Below are positions 7,029-14,381 of a stretch of 37,601 nt of DNA, piece by piece. Within the stretch, counting starts at the first letter, position 1. Every line of letters starts with the position of its first letter. The translations under genes and the position numbers were made by a program. The notes under the pieces were generated by a model that did not search any database, had not been told where the DNA came from, and saw only the letters and a list, made by a program, of their open reading frames with translations. The stretch comes from Candidatus Scybalomonas excrementigallinarum (GTDB lineage: Bacteria; Bacillota; Clostridia; Lachnospirales; Lachnospiraceae): NCBI GenBank assembly GCA_018710905.1, contig DVIZ01000187.1, positions 1 through 37,601 of the forward strand, read 5' to 3'.

Positions 7029-9098
7029 ATGAAAATTAAAAAATGGTTAACAGGACTGCTTGTATTTTGTTTAATAATGACGGCAGTTCCAATTCAAGGG
7101 GCAACAAGTTTGCCAATTCGGTATTCTGGAAAAAATTATAATTACACAGATAAGCAGTTAAAAGTGAAGTGTAATAACAAAAACGTAGACATCAGTGATA
7201 CTCCAGGAATTTTAGATGGAGATATCGGTCTTTTACCTTATGAAGAAGTATTTCAAGATGCATTAAATGTTTCTACCACTTATTCAGAAGCAGAGAAGAG
7301 TTTAACGCTGAGTAAGAACGGGAATAAAGTTATATTATATGTAGATGGCACTTATGCACTTGTAAATGGAAAGAAAGTTCAAGTTCCAGCAAAAGCGAAA
7401 TTTGTTTTATATCGAAATGTAAATGAAACAAAATTGCTTGTACCATCTCGTTTTGTATCCAAGTATTTAGGCTTCGATTATGTGTATACTTCTTCTACAG
7501 CGACAATTTCAATTGTAGATAACACGAGTAGTTCTAACAGCAATAAGCAATCACTAGCCATTGTCTATGCTGGAAAAAAACAAAATTATACGGATACACA
7601 GTATACGGTATATGCAGAAGGAAAGAAAGTATCTACGGTTATGCCAGCCATTAAAAAGAATGATACAATTTTAGTTCCTGCTTATACAACCTTTGCAAAA
7701 GGTGGACAAGGGATTCAGTATTCTTATAAGAATTCAAAAATGACATTAACAAAAGGTGATCAGAGTATTATTATGAAAAAGGGCAGTAAAACAGCCTTAA
7801 TTAATGGAGAAGAGATCACTTTGACCGAACCACTTCGTGCTGTAAAAAAAGTGGCCAATGGAAAATACTATATGATGGCACCTGTGGAAGTGATTGCAGA
7901 GGCGTTTGGATTAGTGTTAACGGTTGATGAAGAGCTTGGAACCGTGAAATTAACCGTTCCAGTAGAAGAAGTACCAGATGTAGAAGAGCCAGATGTTCCA
8001 GAAGAAGACCAAGAAGAAATGAAAGGAATGTGGGTTTCTTATTTGGAACTTGGTTCTGGGAAAAAGACAGAAGCTCAATGGAAAAAGAAAATTGATAGCA
8101 TTATTGAAGATTGTGTGAATTATGGAATGAATACAATTATTTTCCAAGTTCGTCCATTTGGAGATGCTATTTATGAGTCCGATTTATTCCCTTGGTCTCA
8201 ATACGTATCTGGAACACAAGGTGTGGATCCAGGATATGATCCATTTGAATACGTGGTAGAAGCGAGCCATAAAAAAGGATTAAAAGTAGAAGCTTGGATC
8301 AATCCATATCGTGTTTCTTCCTCTAGTACGGATATTACAAAACTTTCAAAAGATAATCCAGCTAGAAAATTCCGTTCTACAAAAGGAAAAGAACGCTACG
8401 TATTAGCTTATAATAATGGATTATACTATAATCCAGCCGTTAAAGAAGTGCAAAACTTAATTGTAAATGGTGTAAAAGAAATTTTAGATAAATACGATGT
8501 GGACGGGATTCATTTAGATGACTATTTCTATCCATCCTTAGGTTCTAATTATGCCAATAGTTTTGATGCAACAGAGTATAAGGCATCTGGTTCTAAACTC
8601 TCCATTGCTAATTGGAGAAGAGAAAATGTAAATACTCTTGTAAAAAAATTATATAGTACAGTAAAGGCTGCTGATCCAAATATTCGTTTTGGTATTAGTC
8701 CAGCAGGAAATATTAATAATTTAAAAGATAATACGATGTATTATGTGGATATTGATACATGGTTAAGTGAAAAAGGGTATGTGGATTATATTTGTCCACA
8801 GATTTATTGGAGCTTTGATCATAAGACCGCTGCTTATGATAAGATGGTAGATCAATGGATTCAATTAAATAAATCCGATATTGTTGATTTATATATCGGT
8901 ATTGCTGTATATAAAGCGGGATATAGCAATGTAGACAGTGGAGAATGGGGAAAGAAATCCACCATTTTACGGGATCAGATTTTATATGGAAGAGAAACGG
9001 GAAAAGTAGATGGCTATATGTTCTTCCGCTATGATAGTTTCCATAATAGTGTTGCTCAAAAAGAAGTGAATAATCTATTAAAAGTATTAAAACAGTAA
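7029..9098 (+). CDS. Secreted GH10-like (DUF187/YngK-type) protein with copper-amine-oxidase-N-like domains
   Basis: This is a 689-residue exported protein. Residues 1-25 are a signal peptide (KIKKW, hydrophobic stretch, IQGA). Two repeats at about 27-165 and 175-310 look like copper amine oxidase N-terminal-type domains, common wall- or substrate-associated modules in Clostridia: both start with a YxGKxxNYTD motif and carry a later VPxxF/APVEVI-type segment. An acidic VPDVEEPDVPEEDQEE linker follows. From about 333 comes the glycosyl-hydrolase-like domain of the DUF187/YngK family: GMWVSYLE, NTIIFQVRPFGDA, KVEAWINPYR, the acidic DGIHLDDYFYP and a late GYMFFRYDS. The substrate is unknown; a wall or polysaccharide target is inferred. 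Start choice follows the signal peptide. AAGGTGA lies about 10 bases off and GGAG unusually close. Confidence 0.85.
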   Translation: MKIKKWLTGLLVFCLIMTAVPIQGATSLPIRYSGKNYNYTDKQLKVKCNNKNVDISDTPGILDGDIGLLPYEEVFQDALNVSTTYSEAEKSLTLSKNGNKVILYVDGTYALVNGKKVQVPAKAKFVLYRNVNETKLLVPSRFVSKYLGFDYVYTSSTATISIVDNTSSSNSNKQSLAIVYAGKKQNYTDTQYTVYAEGKKVSTVMPAIKKNDTILVPAYTTFAKGGQGIQYSYKNSKMTLTKGDQSIIMKKGSKTALINGEEITLTEPLRAVKKVANGKYYMMAPVEVIAEAFGLVLTVDEELGTVKLTVPVEEVPDVEEPDVPEEDQEEMKGMWVSYLELGSGKKTEAQWKKKIDSIIEDCVNYGMNTIIFQVRPFGDAIYESDLFPWSQYVSGTQGVDPGYDPFEYVVEASHKKGLKVEAWINPYRVSSSSTDITKLSKDNPARKFRSTKGKERYVLAYNNGLYYNPAVKEVQNLIVNGVKEILDKYDVDGIHLDDYFYPSLGSNYANSFDATEYKASGSKLSIANWRRENVNTLVKKLYSTVKAADPNIRFGISPAGNINNLKDNTMYYVDIDTWLSEKGYVDYICPQIYWSFDHKTAAYDKMVDQWIQLNKSDIVDLYIGIAVYKAGYSNVDSGEWGKKSTILRDQILYGRETGKVDGYMFFRYDSFHNSVAQKEVNNLLKVLKQ

Positions 9099-9193
9099 TG
9101 TTAAAAATACAAAAAGTATATTAGTACATAAAATAGTGATGAGAAATTCAATATTTGACTCGTTGCTTTCGTGAAAATAAAGTAAAAATATAG

Positions 9194-9284
9194 GGCTGTT
9201 GTACAATCTAAAAAATTGGTAAGAAGAGATAATAGAAGTGATTAATATTATACTCTTATGGATACCATTGATTGTACAACAGCC
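9194..9284. repeat. 91-bp MITE-like hairpin element or large terminator
   Basis: The 15-bp termini 9194-9208 (starting GGCTGTTGTACAATC) and 9270-9284 are perfect inverted repeats, 61 bp apart. The interior continues imperfect pairing (TTGGTA with TACCA, AAGAGATAAT with ATTATACTCTT), so the whole unit folds back on itself. No target-site duplication is evident. It lies between two convergent genes and could act as their common terminator, but with a size and termini more like a miniature inverted-repeat element. The rest of 9099-9306 is plain AT-rich sequence. Confidence 0.6.
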
Positions 9285-9306
9285 ATTAAAAAATTTCTAA
9301 TAAATA

Positions 9307-10485
9307 TTAAAACTCAACAGAATTTCCGTAGTAGATGCAAGTAAAGAGTCGTTCCATTGTTTTAGGATCGATTGGTCTAGGATTGGATCCAGTACAAGCA
9401 TCGGCTACTGCATTTTCTGAAATCGTAGCAATTTTTTCTTTAAATTCGTCTTCGATGATACCGAATTCTTGTAACGTATTTGGTATTTTCATATAATGGT
9501 TCATTTCTACAATTTTGTCACAAAGTTTTTTCACACATTCTTCCGTTGTTCCTGAAATTCCGATGGAACGTGCGATATCGGCATAGCGACTTGCAGTTTC
9601 TGGTACTTTTGCATTGTATTGAATGACATAAGGCAAGTACATCGCATTGGCAAGGCCGTGAGTAATATGTCCTGTGCTAAAAGCCGCACCAGTTTTATGT
9701 GCCATAGAGTGGACAATACCAAGGAGTGCATTGGAAAAAGCCATACCTGCAAGACATTGACCATAGTGCATTTCATCGCGAGATGCCATATCTCCATCAT
9801 AGGATCTTAAAAGATGCTCATCTACCATTTGGATCGCTTTTATTGCTAAAGGATCCGTAAAAGGACTATTAAGAGTTGAGACATAGGCCTCAATTGCATG
9901 AGTGAGAGCGTCCATACCTGTATAAGCAGTCAATTGCTGAGGCATTTTTTCTGCCAATGCAGGATCTACAATCGCCACATCAGGGGTGATATTAAAGTCA
10001 GCTAAAGGATATTTAATTCCCTTATTATAATCGGTAATAACGGAAAAGGCAGTTACTTCTGTTGCTGTTCCAGAAGTAGAAGAGATGGCAAGGAATTTTG
10101 CTTTCTTACGAAGTTCTGGAAAGCTAAAAGGTGTGATGAGATCTTCAAAAGAAGTATCTGGATATTCGTAAAATACCCACATTGCTTTTGCAGCATCAAT
10201 AGGAGAGCCACCACCCATGGCAATAATCCAATCTGGTTCGAATTCTTGCATCGCTTTTGCACCCTTCATTACGGTTTCAACAGAAGGATCTGGTTCGACT
10301 CCTTCAAAGAGTTTTGTTTCAATACCAGCCTCTTTTAAGTTGTCTAACACTTGGTCCACAAAACCAAAGCGTTTTAATGAACCGCCACCAATAACTAAAA
10401 TCGCTTTTTTTCCTTTTAATGTCTTTAAAACATCAAGGGAATTTTCTCCATAGTAAATATCTCTTGGCAATGTAAATCGCATCAT
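9307..10485 (-). CDS. Iron-containing alcohol dehydrogenase
   Basis: This 392-residue cytoplasmic oxidoreductase of the group III (Fe-dependent) alcohol dehydrogenase family would interconvert alcohols and aldehydes with NAD(P)H, probably in fermentation. Motifs are the dinucleotide-binding GGGS (35-38) and GGGSPIDAAKA (91-101), SGTATEVTAFS, and the family signature with metal-binding histidines: MDALTHAIEAY then HSMAHKTGA and TGHITHGLANA. The length is typical of single-domain members, not the bifunctional AdhE. The substrate cannot be fixed from sequence; butanol, propanediol or methanol-type members look alike. Two ATGs stand in tandem and the first has AGGAGG at 9 bases. A long leader of about 285 nt precedes it. 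Confidence 0.93.
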   Translation of the reverse strand: MMRFTLPRDIYYGENSLDVLKTLKGKKAILVIGGGSLKRFGFVDQVLDNLKEAGIETKLFEGVEPDPSVETVMKGAKAMQEFEPDWIIAMGGGSPIDAAKAMWVFYEYPDTSFEDLITPFSFPELRKKAKFLAISSTSGTATEVTAFSVITDYNKGIKYPLADFNITPDVAIVDPALAEKMPQQLTAYTGMDALTHAIEAYVSTLNSPFTDPLAIKAIQMVDEHLLRSYDGDMASRDEMHYGQCLAGMAFSNALLGIVHSMAHKTGAAFSTGHITHGLANAMYLPYVIQYNAKVPETASRYADIARSIGISGTTEECVKKLCDKIVEMNHYMKIPNTLQEFGIIEDEFKEKIATISENAVADACTGSNPRPIDPKTMERLFTCIYYGNSVEF

Positions 10486-10805
10486 AAATAAATACCTCCT
10501 TTAAGATAAAAGCGTACGACTTAAAGAAAAACAATCTCAAATACCTTCACCAAAAGTGTTGTTGTTACAGAGCTTAGGAAACATAAGAAATGAAAGTGTC
10601 ATTTCTTACACTAGTAGTAGATGCTACAAAAATAGGAGCATTCATAGCTTAATCTACTCACAAATAAAAAATAGATTGTGATAACACACTAGAAAGGATA
10701 GAGTATGATTCGTTAAAAAATGATAAATCATGGAGGAATCATAAAAGTTTCTTATCTAGTATAGCGGATTCACAAAATTATATATGTAGGCAAAAGTATT
10801 TGAAA
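10486..10805 (-). promoter_or_regulatory. Promoter and long leader of the iron alcohol dehydrogenase
   Basis: On the minus strand, TTTCAA (complement of 10800-10805), 17 bp and TATAAT (complement of 10777-10782) form a fair promoter, giving a leader of about 285 nt. The leader contains a perfect 10-bp stem with a 5-base loop, TAAGAAATGA (10584-10593) and TCATTTCTTA (10599-10608), and an inverted repeat TATGATTC/GAATCATA near 10704-10743. No known riboswitch class was recognised and I saw no full Rex site. Confidence 0.5.
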
Positions 10806-11042
10806 GATTGTTTTTCTTAAATAACCAATATCATTGATTCGATTTTTCTGTAATATGTCTATTATGACAGAAGAAAAATTCAATCTGTTATTGGAATTGT
10901 TAATAGTATACTATAAAAATAATAAAAATACAAGCATTTTATTGAAAATATCTTTCGATTATATAATAAAAATATAAATAAATGAATAATATAAGAAAAA
11001 ATATATAATAAACAGAGAATATGTCGTAAAAATAAGAAAAAC
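10806..11042. other. AT-rich intergenic stretch without a gene
   Basis: This is very AT-rich sequence with many A and T runs. No start with a ribosome binding site, no repeat and no recognisable RNA is seen on either strand. It separates the alcohol dehydrogenase promoter from the terminator at 11043. Confidence 0.6.
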
Positions 11043-11081
11043 AAAAAAATGCTGAGAAACAAGATCTACAGGCTTCTCAGC
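11043..11081 (-). terminator. Rho-independent terminator of the minus-strand block
   Basis: GCTGAGAA (11051-11058) and TTCTCAGC (11074-11081) form an 8-bp stem with a 15-base loop. On the minus strand it is followed by a run of seven T (complement of 11043-11049). It lies 18 bases beyond the stop of the peptidoglycan-binding protein gene. Confidence 0.85.
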
Positions 11082-11098
11082 GTTTCTAATAAAGTTTT

Positions 11099-12352
11099 TT
11101 ATTGATATAGTTCAGCGATGCGGCTAACACCCACGTAGATGTCACTGATCTTATACCAAGTTGGATAATCGACAATTCCTGTTTCCGGAAGTCCAAAGAC
11201 ACTTTGGAATTGGCGTACAGCATCTGCTGTTCGTGAGCCAAAGATACCATCTTCTGGAATGGTAGGAAGGGATGGATATGCCCTTGCGATGCGATTTAAT
11301 TGCTCTTGAAGTTGACGTACTTTTTGTCCGCTAGAACCAACTGTCAAATCGTATCCAGGCCAAGAAGATGGAATGCCAGAGATTTCCTCGGCAGTATTAA
11401 TATACATATTATCACCGTAATAATAGCGGAGGATCTCAATAGGAGTGTAACCTTGATCCCCTAAGTATTTACTTCCCCACTGTGTCATCCAGTTTGGGCA
11501 ACTTACTCTTTTACCATCACAATACTGAGTAAGAATTGGTTGTTTCACCCCTGGTCTTGATAGATAGTTTCCAAATAAGTTATCTACCACTCGATCGATG
11601 CTATCAAATACATTTTTTCCAGGCATCCATTTATGATCATAGGCAGTGGAGGAAGTAATCGTAAAATTATATCCTTTATTCCGATACCATTCTGTATAGA
11701 CGCGGTTAAGAGTAAATGACATAATCGCAAGTACATTAGCCATAATTGTATTTTCAGACCAAGTAGCGTAAATTTCACAAGAAGCTACGTTTTTGATATA
11801 ATCTCGATATCGCACATAGTGGTTTTGTGCAGAGGGGTCACTAATTGGACCGTCATGTACAATAATAAATTCAGGAACAACAACGCGACTTAGAACGATT
11901 TCACCTGTTTCATTTACTGGTTTAATCTCAGCTTCCGCAATTTTTGGAGGATAATCTCCAAATAAGGTATGGGGACCTATGACGAAAGACTCTGGATGTG
12001 AATTCATAGAAGTTGTTGGAGTTAATACAACATTTTGAAGGGCGGTAACTTCTGGAAGAATTTGAGAACCAGTAAACGTAGCTGGTTCATAGCCATCAGC
12101 AGATACTTGGATTGTATATTCTGCATAAGGCTGTTCTGTACTCGGTTCCATACTGTATTCTAATGGTGGTGCAGGAAGGTCGGCTGTTTCGGAACGACCA
12201 TCGCTATTTGTTGTAAGAGTTTCCGTGGCAGATTCAGGATCGCCTGTATAGGAGACGCGGATATTGGCGTTTTCGATTGGGAGAGCCCCAACAGAAGAAT
12301 TCACTCGTACTTGAAGTCGTCCTGTATCTACAAAATTACTATTATTGGCCAT
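11099..12352 (-). CDS. Peptidoglycan-binding, SpoIID-like spore-former protein
   Basis: I start at the ATG at 12352 (MANNSNF; GAGG six bases upstream), giving 417 residues, not at the TTG at 12391. Residues about 8-110 form a carboxypeptidase-regulatory/transthyretin-like beta domain (GRLQVRV, DGRSETADLPAP, VSADGYEP). Residues about 160-310 form a SpoIID-like region with YVRYRDYIKNVASCEIYATW, ANVLAIMSFTLNRV and CPNWMTQWGS. Residues 333-405 form a peptidoglycan-binding type 1 domain (VGSSGQKVRQLQEQLN, DGIFGSRTADAVRQFQ). There is no signal peptide, which suggests action in the mother cell or spore, or non-classical release. The role is inferred as cortex or wall remodelling. It follows dinB by 57 bp on the same strand. 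Confidence 0.82.
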   Translation of the reverse strand: MANNSNFVDTGRLQVRVNSSVGALPIENANIRVSYTGDPESATETLTTNSDGRSETADLPAPPLEYSMEPSTEQPYAEYTIQVSADGYEPATFTGSQILPEVTALQNVVLTPTTSMNSHPESFVIGPHTLFGDYPPKIAEAEIKPVNETGEIVLSRVVVPEFIIVHDGPISDPSAQNHYVRYRDYIKNVASCEIYATWSENTIMANVLAIMSFTLNRVYTEWYRNKGYNFTITSSTAYDHKWMPGKNVFDSIDRVVDNLFGNYLSRPGVKQPILTQYCDGKRVSCPNWMTQWGSKYLGDQGYTPIEILRYYYGDNMYINTAEEISGIPSSWPGYDLTVGSSGQKVRQLQEQLNRIARAYPSLPTIPEDGIFGSRTADAVRQFQSVFGLPETGIVDYPTWYKISDIYVGVSRIAELYQ

Positions 12353-12409
12353 AAAAAACCTCGAAGGTTGATTTGGTATTACAATATGCAAAAGGAAGAA
12401 AAAGGTGAT

Positions 12410-13609
12410 TTATTTTTCTAGAAAACTAGCCCGTTTTATCGCTCCATCTCCAAATTTCTTTCGGATAGAATCCAATGCGCCATCTAATTTCTTGTATTTT
12501 TCCGCATTTTTTGTTTCAAATAAATTGAGCTGTTCGCTTTCATCTGCCGTAATTTTATTAGCGCCACAACCTAAGAGGCGAATAGGAGTTCCATTCCATA
12601 GTTCATCAAAAAGTTCACAAATAACGTGATAAAAAATATCCGTCGTATTCGTCGGAGTTAAAAGAGTCCGTTGATGTGTAACGTGGACGAAATTCTGATA
12701 AGTAATGGTAATGGAAAGTGTAACGCCTAAAACATTGGATTCACGCATACGACGGCATACGGTTTCGCTTAAAGAAAGTAAAATCCATTTTGCCCGACTA
12801 GCATCCTCTACATCGAATGGAATGGTAACTTCGTTGCTATAGCCTTTCGCAGAAGAGGATTTTTTTTCAATAAAAGAAACGGAGTTTCCGTTGGCATAGC
12901 TATGAATCACTTCTCCTTGTTTTTTTAAGTGGGAGGTGAGAAAGGTGATGTCTGTTTTGGCTAGTTCGCCAATCGTATAGATACCAAGTTCTTTTAATTT
13001 TCGTTCTGTGGCTCGTCCGACAGAAAAGAGTTTTCGAACAGGAAGAGGCCATATTTTTTCTTCCACTTCTTCTGGGAACAGTGTGTGGATTTTATCTGGT
13101 TTCTCAAAGTCAGAGGCCATTTTTGCCAATACTTTATTGGAAGAAATACCGATGTTTACCGTAAAACCGAGTTCTTCTTTGATTTTTTCTTTTAGTCGGG
13201 TAGCCGAAGTGATCGGATCTCCATAAACCAATTGAGTATGGCTCATATCACAAAAGGCTTCGTCAATGGAAAATTGTTCGACACAAGGGGCATAGTTTTC
13301 TAATAATGCGATTAATTGTTTTGAATAGTTTTTGTACAGAGCATGATTTGGTGGAACAAGCACTAGGTTTGGACATTTTTTGAGGGCAGAATAGATCGTT
13401 TCACCTGTAGTAATACCATAAGATTTTGCTAAGGTGGATTTTGCTAAAATAACTCCGTGACGTTTTTCTTGGTCTCCTCCAATAGCAGAAGGAATCGTTC
13501 TTAAATCAACAGAGTCAGGATCCTTTTTCTTTCGCTCACAAGATTCCCAGCTTAAGTAAGCAGAGTTAACATCCACATGAAAAATTAAACAATCAGAATG
13601 TGACTTCAT
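12410..13609 (-). CDS. dinB: DNA polymerase IV (Y-family, translesion)
   Basis: This error-prone polymerase copies past damaged bases. The 399-residue length suits bacterial Pol IV. The catalytic acids are Asp13 in FHVDVNSAYLSWE and Asp116-Glu117 in SIDEAFCD. Tyr18 is at the steric-gate region. A helix-hairpin-helix segment (SVGRATERKLKELGIYTIGELAK) and the little-finger domain follow. A sliding-clamp binding motif QLNLF is at residues 360-364, and an extra tail of 35 residues follows it. The GGAGGT site is about 12 bases before the ATG, longer than usual. No Gram-positive LexA box is seen; instead a palindrome lies at the predicted start of transcription. It may be co-transcribed with the gene at 11099. 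Confidence 0.95.
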   Translation of the reverse strand: MKSHSDCLIFHVDVNSAYLSWESCERKKKDPDSVDLRTIPSAIGGDQEKRHGVILAKSTLAKSYGITTGETIYSALKKCPNLVLVPPNHALYKNYSKQLIALLENYAPCVEQFSIDEAFCDMSHTQLVYGDPITSATRLKEKIKEELGFTVNIGISSNKVLAKMASDFEKPDKIHTLFPEEVEEKIWPLPVRKLFSVGRATERKLKELGIYTIGELAKTDITFLTSHLKKQGEVIHSYANGNSVSFIEKKSSSAKGYSNEVTIPFDVEDASRAKWILLSLSETVCRRMRESNVLGVTLSITITYQNFVHVTHQRTLLTPTNTTDIFYHVICELFDELWNGTPIRLLGCGANKITADESEQLNLFETKNAEKYKKLDGALDSIRKKFGDGAIKRASFLEK

Positions 13610-13647
13610 AAGTGTAACAATACCTCCATCATTGATAATATTAAAAT

Positions 13648-13699
13648 AATGATTGAATCATTGAAACTTATAGTAATACATAAGGAAACAATAAGTCAA
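13648..13699 (-). promoter_or_regulatory. dinB promoter with palindromic operator candidate
   Basis: On the minus strand, TTGACT (complement of 13694-13699), an 18-bp spacer and TACTAT (complement of 13670-13675) form a promoter. The perfect 7-1-7 palindrome AATGATTGAATCATT (13648-13662) covers the expected start site. Part of it (ATCATTGA) recurs at 13629-13636. Confidence 0.55.
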
Positions 13700-13785
13700 T
13701 GTTTCCCGTTTTCTTCCATGTATGTTTTTTTTCGTTCTGTAAATACTAAAAGCAGTGAAAAAAGTGAAGCAACAGGAGGAGAAGA

Positions 13786-14181
13786 ATGGAAAAGAGGTTA
13801 AAAGAAAATGTAGCCCTTTTTTTATTAGGGGGGCTTTTATATTATCATATAGAAGTGTTATGGAGAGGATTTTCCCATATATCGATGATCTTTTGTGGAG
13901 GATTTTGTTTTTTGTCCGTTGGCAAGATAGCAAGTATGTTAAAAGATAAAATATCTATGATCGGACAAATGATATTAGGAGCGATCTCGATTACAGGAAT
14001 TGAATTGTTGACGGGAGTAGTTGTGAATTTATGGTTACATTTAAATGTATGGGATTATTCGGACGTTCCAGGAAACTTTTTAGGGCAGATTTGTTTAAAA
14101 TACAGTGTTTTTTGGTTCTTTTTATCTGCACCATGCATTAAAGTCTATAATTGGATTGAAGAAAATGTATTTTCTGTGTAA
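13786..14181 (+). CDS. Small membrane protein, PF06541-type (putative ABC transporter type IV)
   Basis: This 131-residue protein has about four hydrophobic segments (around 9-26, 33-48, 58-80 and 102-122). The segment ELLTGVVVNLWLHLNVWDYSDVPGN (about 64-90) with GQICLKYSVFWFFLS matches the conserved core of the PF06541 family of small Clostridia membrane proteins, labelled putative ABC transporter permeases although no transport role is established. AGGAGG with good spacing supports the start. It is shorter than many members and has no adjacent ATPase, so transport is doubtful. A terminator-like hairpin follows. Confidence 0.78.
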   Translation: MEKRLKENVALFLLGGLLYYHIEVLWRGFSHISMIFCGGFCFLSVGKIASMLKDKISMIGQMILGAISITGIELLTGVVVNLWLHLNVWDYSDVPGNFLGQICLKYSVFWFFLSAPCIKVYNWIEENVFSV

Positions 14182-14219
14182 AAATGTCTTTTAAAATCTG
14201 AAATTTATGGTATACTGTC

Positions 14220-14245
14220 AAAGTGTCTGTTTTATCAGGCACTTT
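14220..14245 (+). terminator. Terminator-like hairpin after the small membrane protein gene
   Basis: AAAGTGTCTG (14220-14229) and CAGGCACTTT (14236-14245) pair over 10 bp with one G-U and a six-base loop, followed by ATTATTT. Its right arm overlaps the left end of repeat copy 2. TATACT at 14211-14216 could be a -10 box, so it might instead be a leader structure. Confidence 0.6.
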
Positions 14246-14345
14246 ATTATTTCATAGGAAACACCTTGTTGAATTAATGTATGAAAGCGTTGGTTTCCTA
14301 TGAAATAATAAAGCACTACGTGCAGCAATGCACACTTTGTTCTTT
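14242..14345 (+). repeat. Dispersed intergenic repeat, copy 2
   Basis: A perfect 21-bp inverted repeat (14242-14262 with 14293-14313) encloses a 30-base loop. The loop contains ATTAATGTATGAAAGC (14273-14288), identical to copy 3 at 37504-37519. The core AAGCACTACGTGC (14311-14323) and the tail GCACACTTTGTTCTTT (14330-14345) are identical to those of copy 1. It lies between the small membrane protein gene and the MATE gene, 36 bp before the MATE start. Conservation of the loop as well as the stem argues against a simple terminator. Confidence 0.72.
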
Positions 14346-14381
14346 ATAACAGGATACAAATAAAATTTTTGGGAGAGAGAT

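Noticed and set aside
7950-8147. Minus-strand ORF inside the GH10-like gene and similar ORFs inside other large genes
   Set aside because: Shadow frames of strongly supported genes, with no ribosome binding sites or recognisable domains.
10677-10692. Rex-like site (TTGTGATAACACA) in the alcohol dehydrogenase leader
   Set aside because: Only one half matches the Rex consensus, and the site lies well downstream of the predicted promoter.
10880-11062. Short minus-strand ORF of 60 residues in AT-rich DNA
   Set aside because: Very biased Phe/Leu/Ile composition from A/T runs, no ribosome binding site, and it overlaps the terminator at 11043-11081.
12353-12391. TTG-initiated extension of the peptidoglycan-binding protein
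   Set aside because: No ribosome binding site, and the ATG at 12352 has GAGG at good spacing; the extra residues match no domain.
13658-13933. Minus-strand ORF opposite the small membrane protein gene
   Set aside because: It overlaps the dinB promoter and the start of the well-supported plus-strand gene, and has no site or family features.
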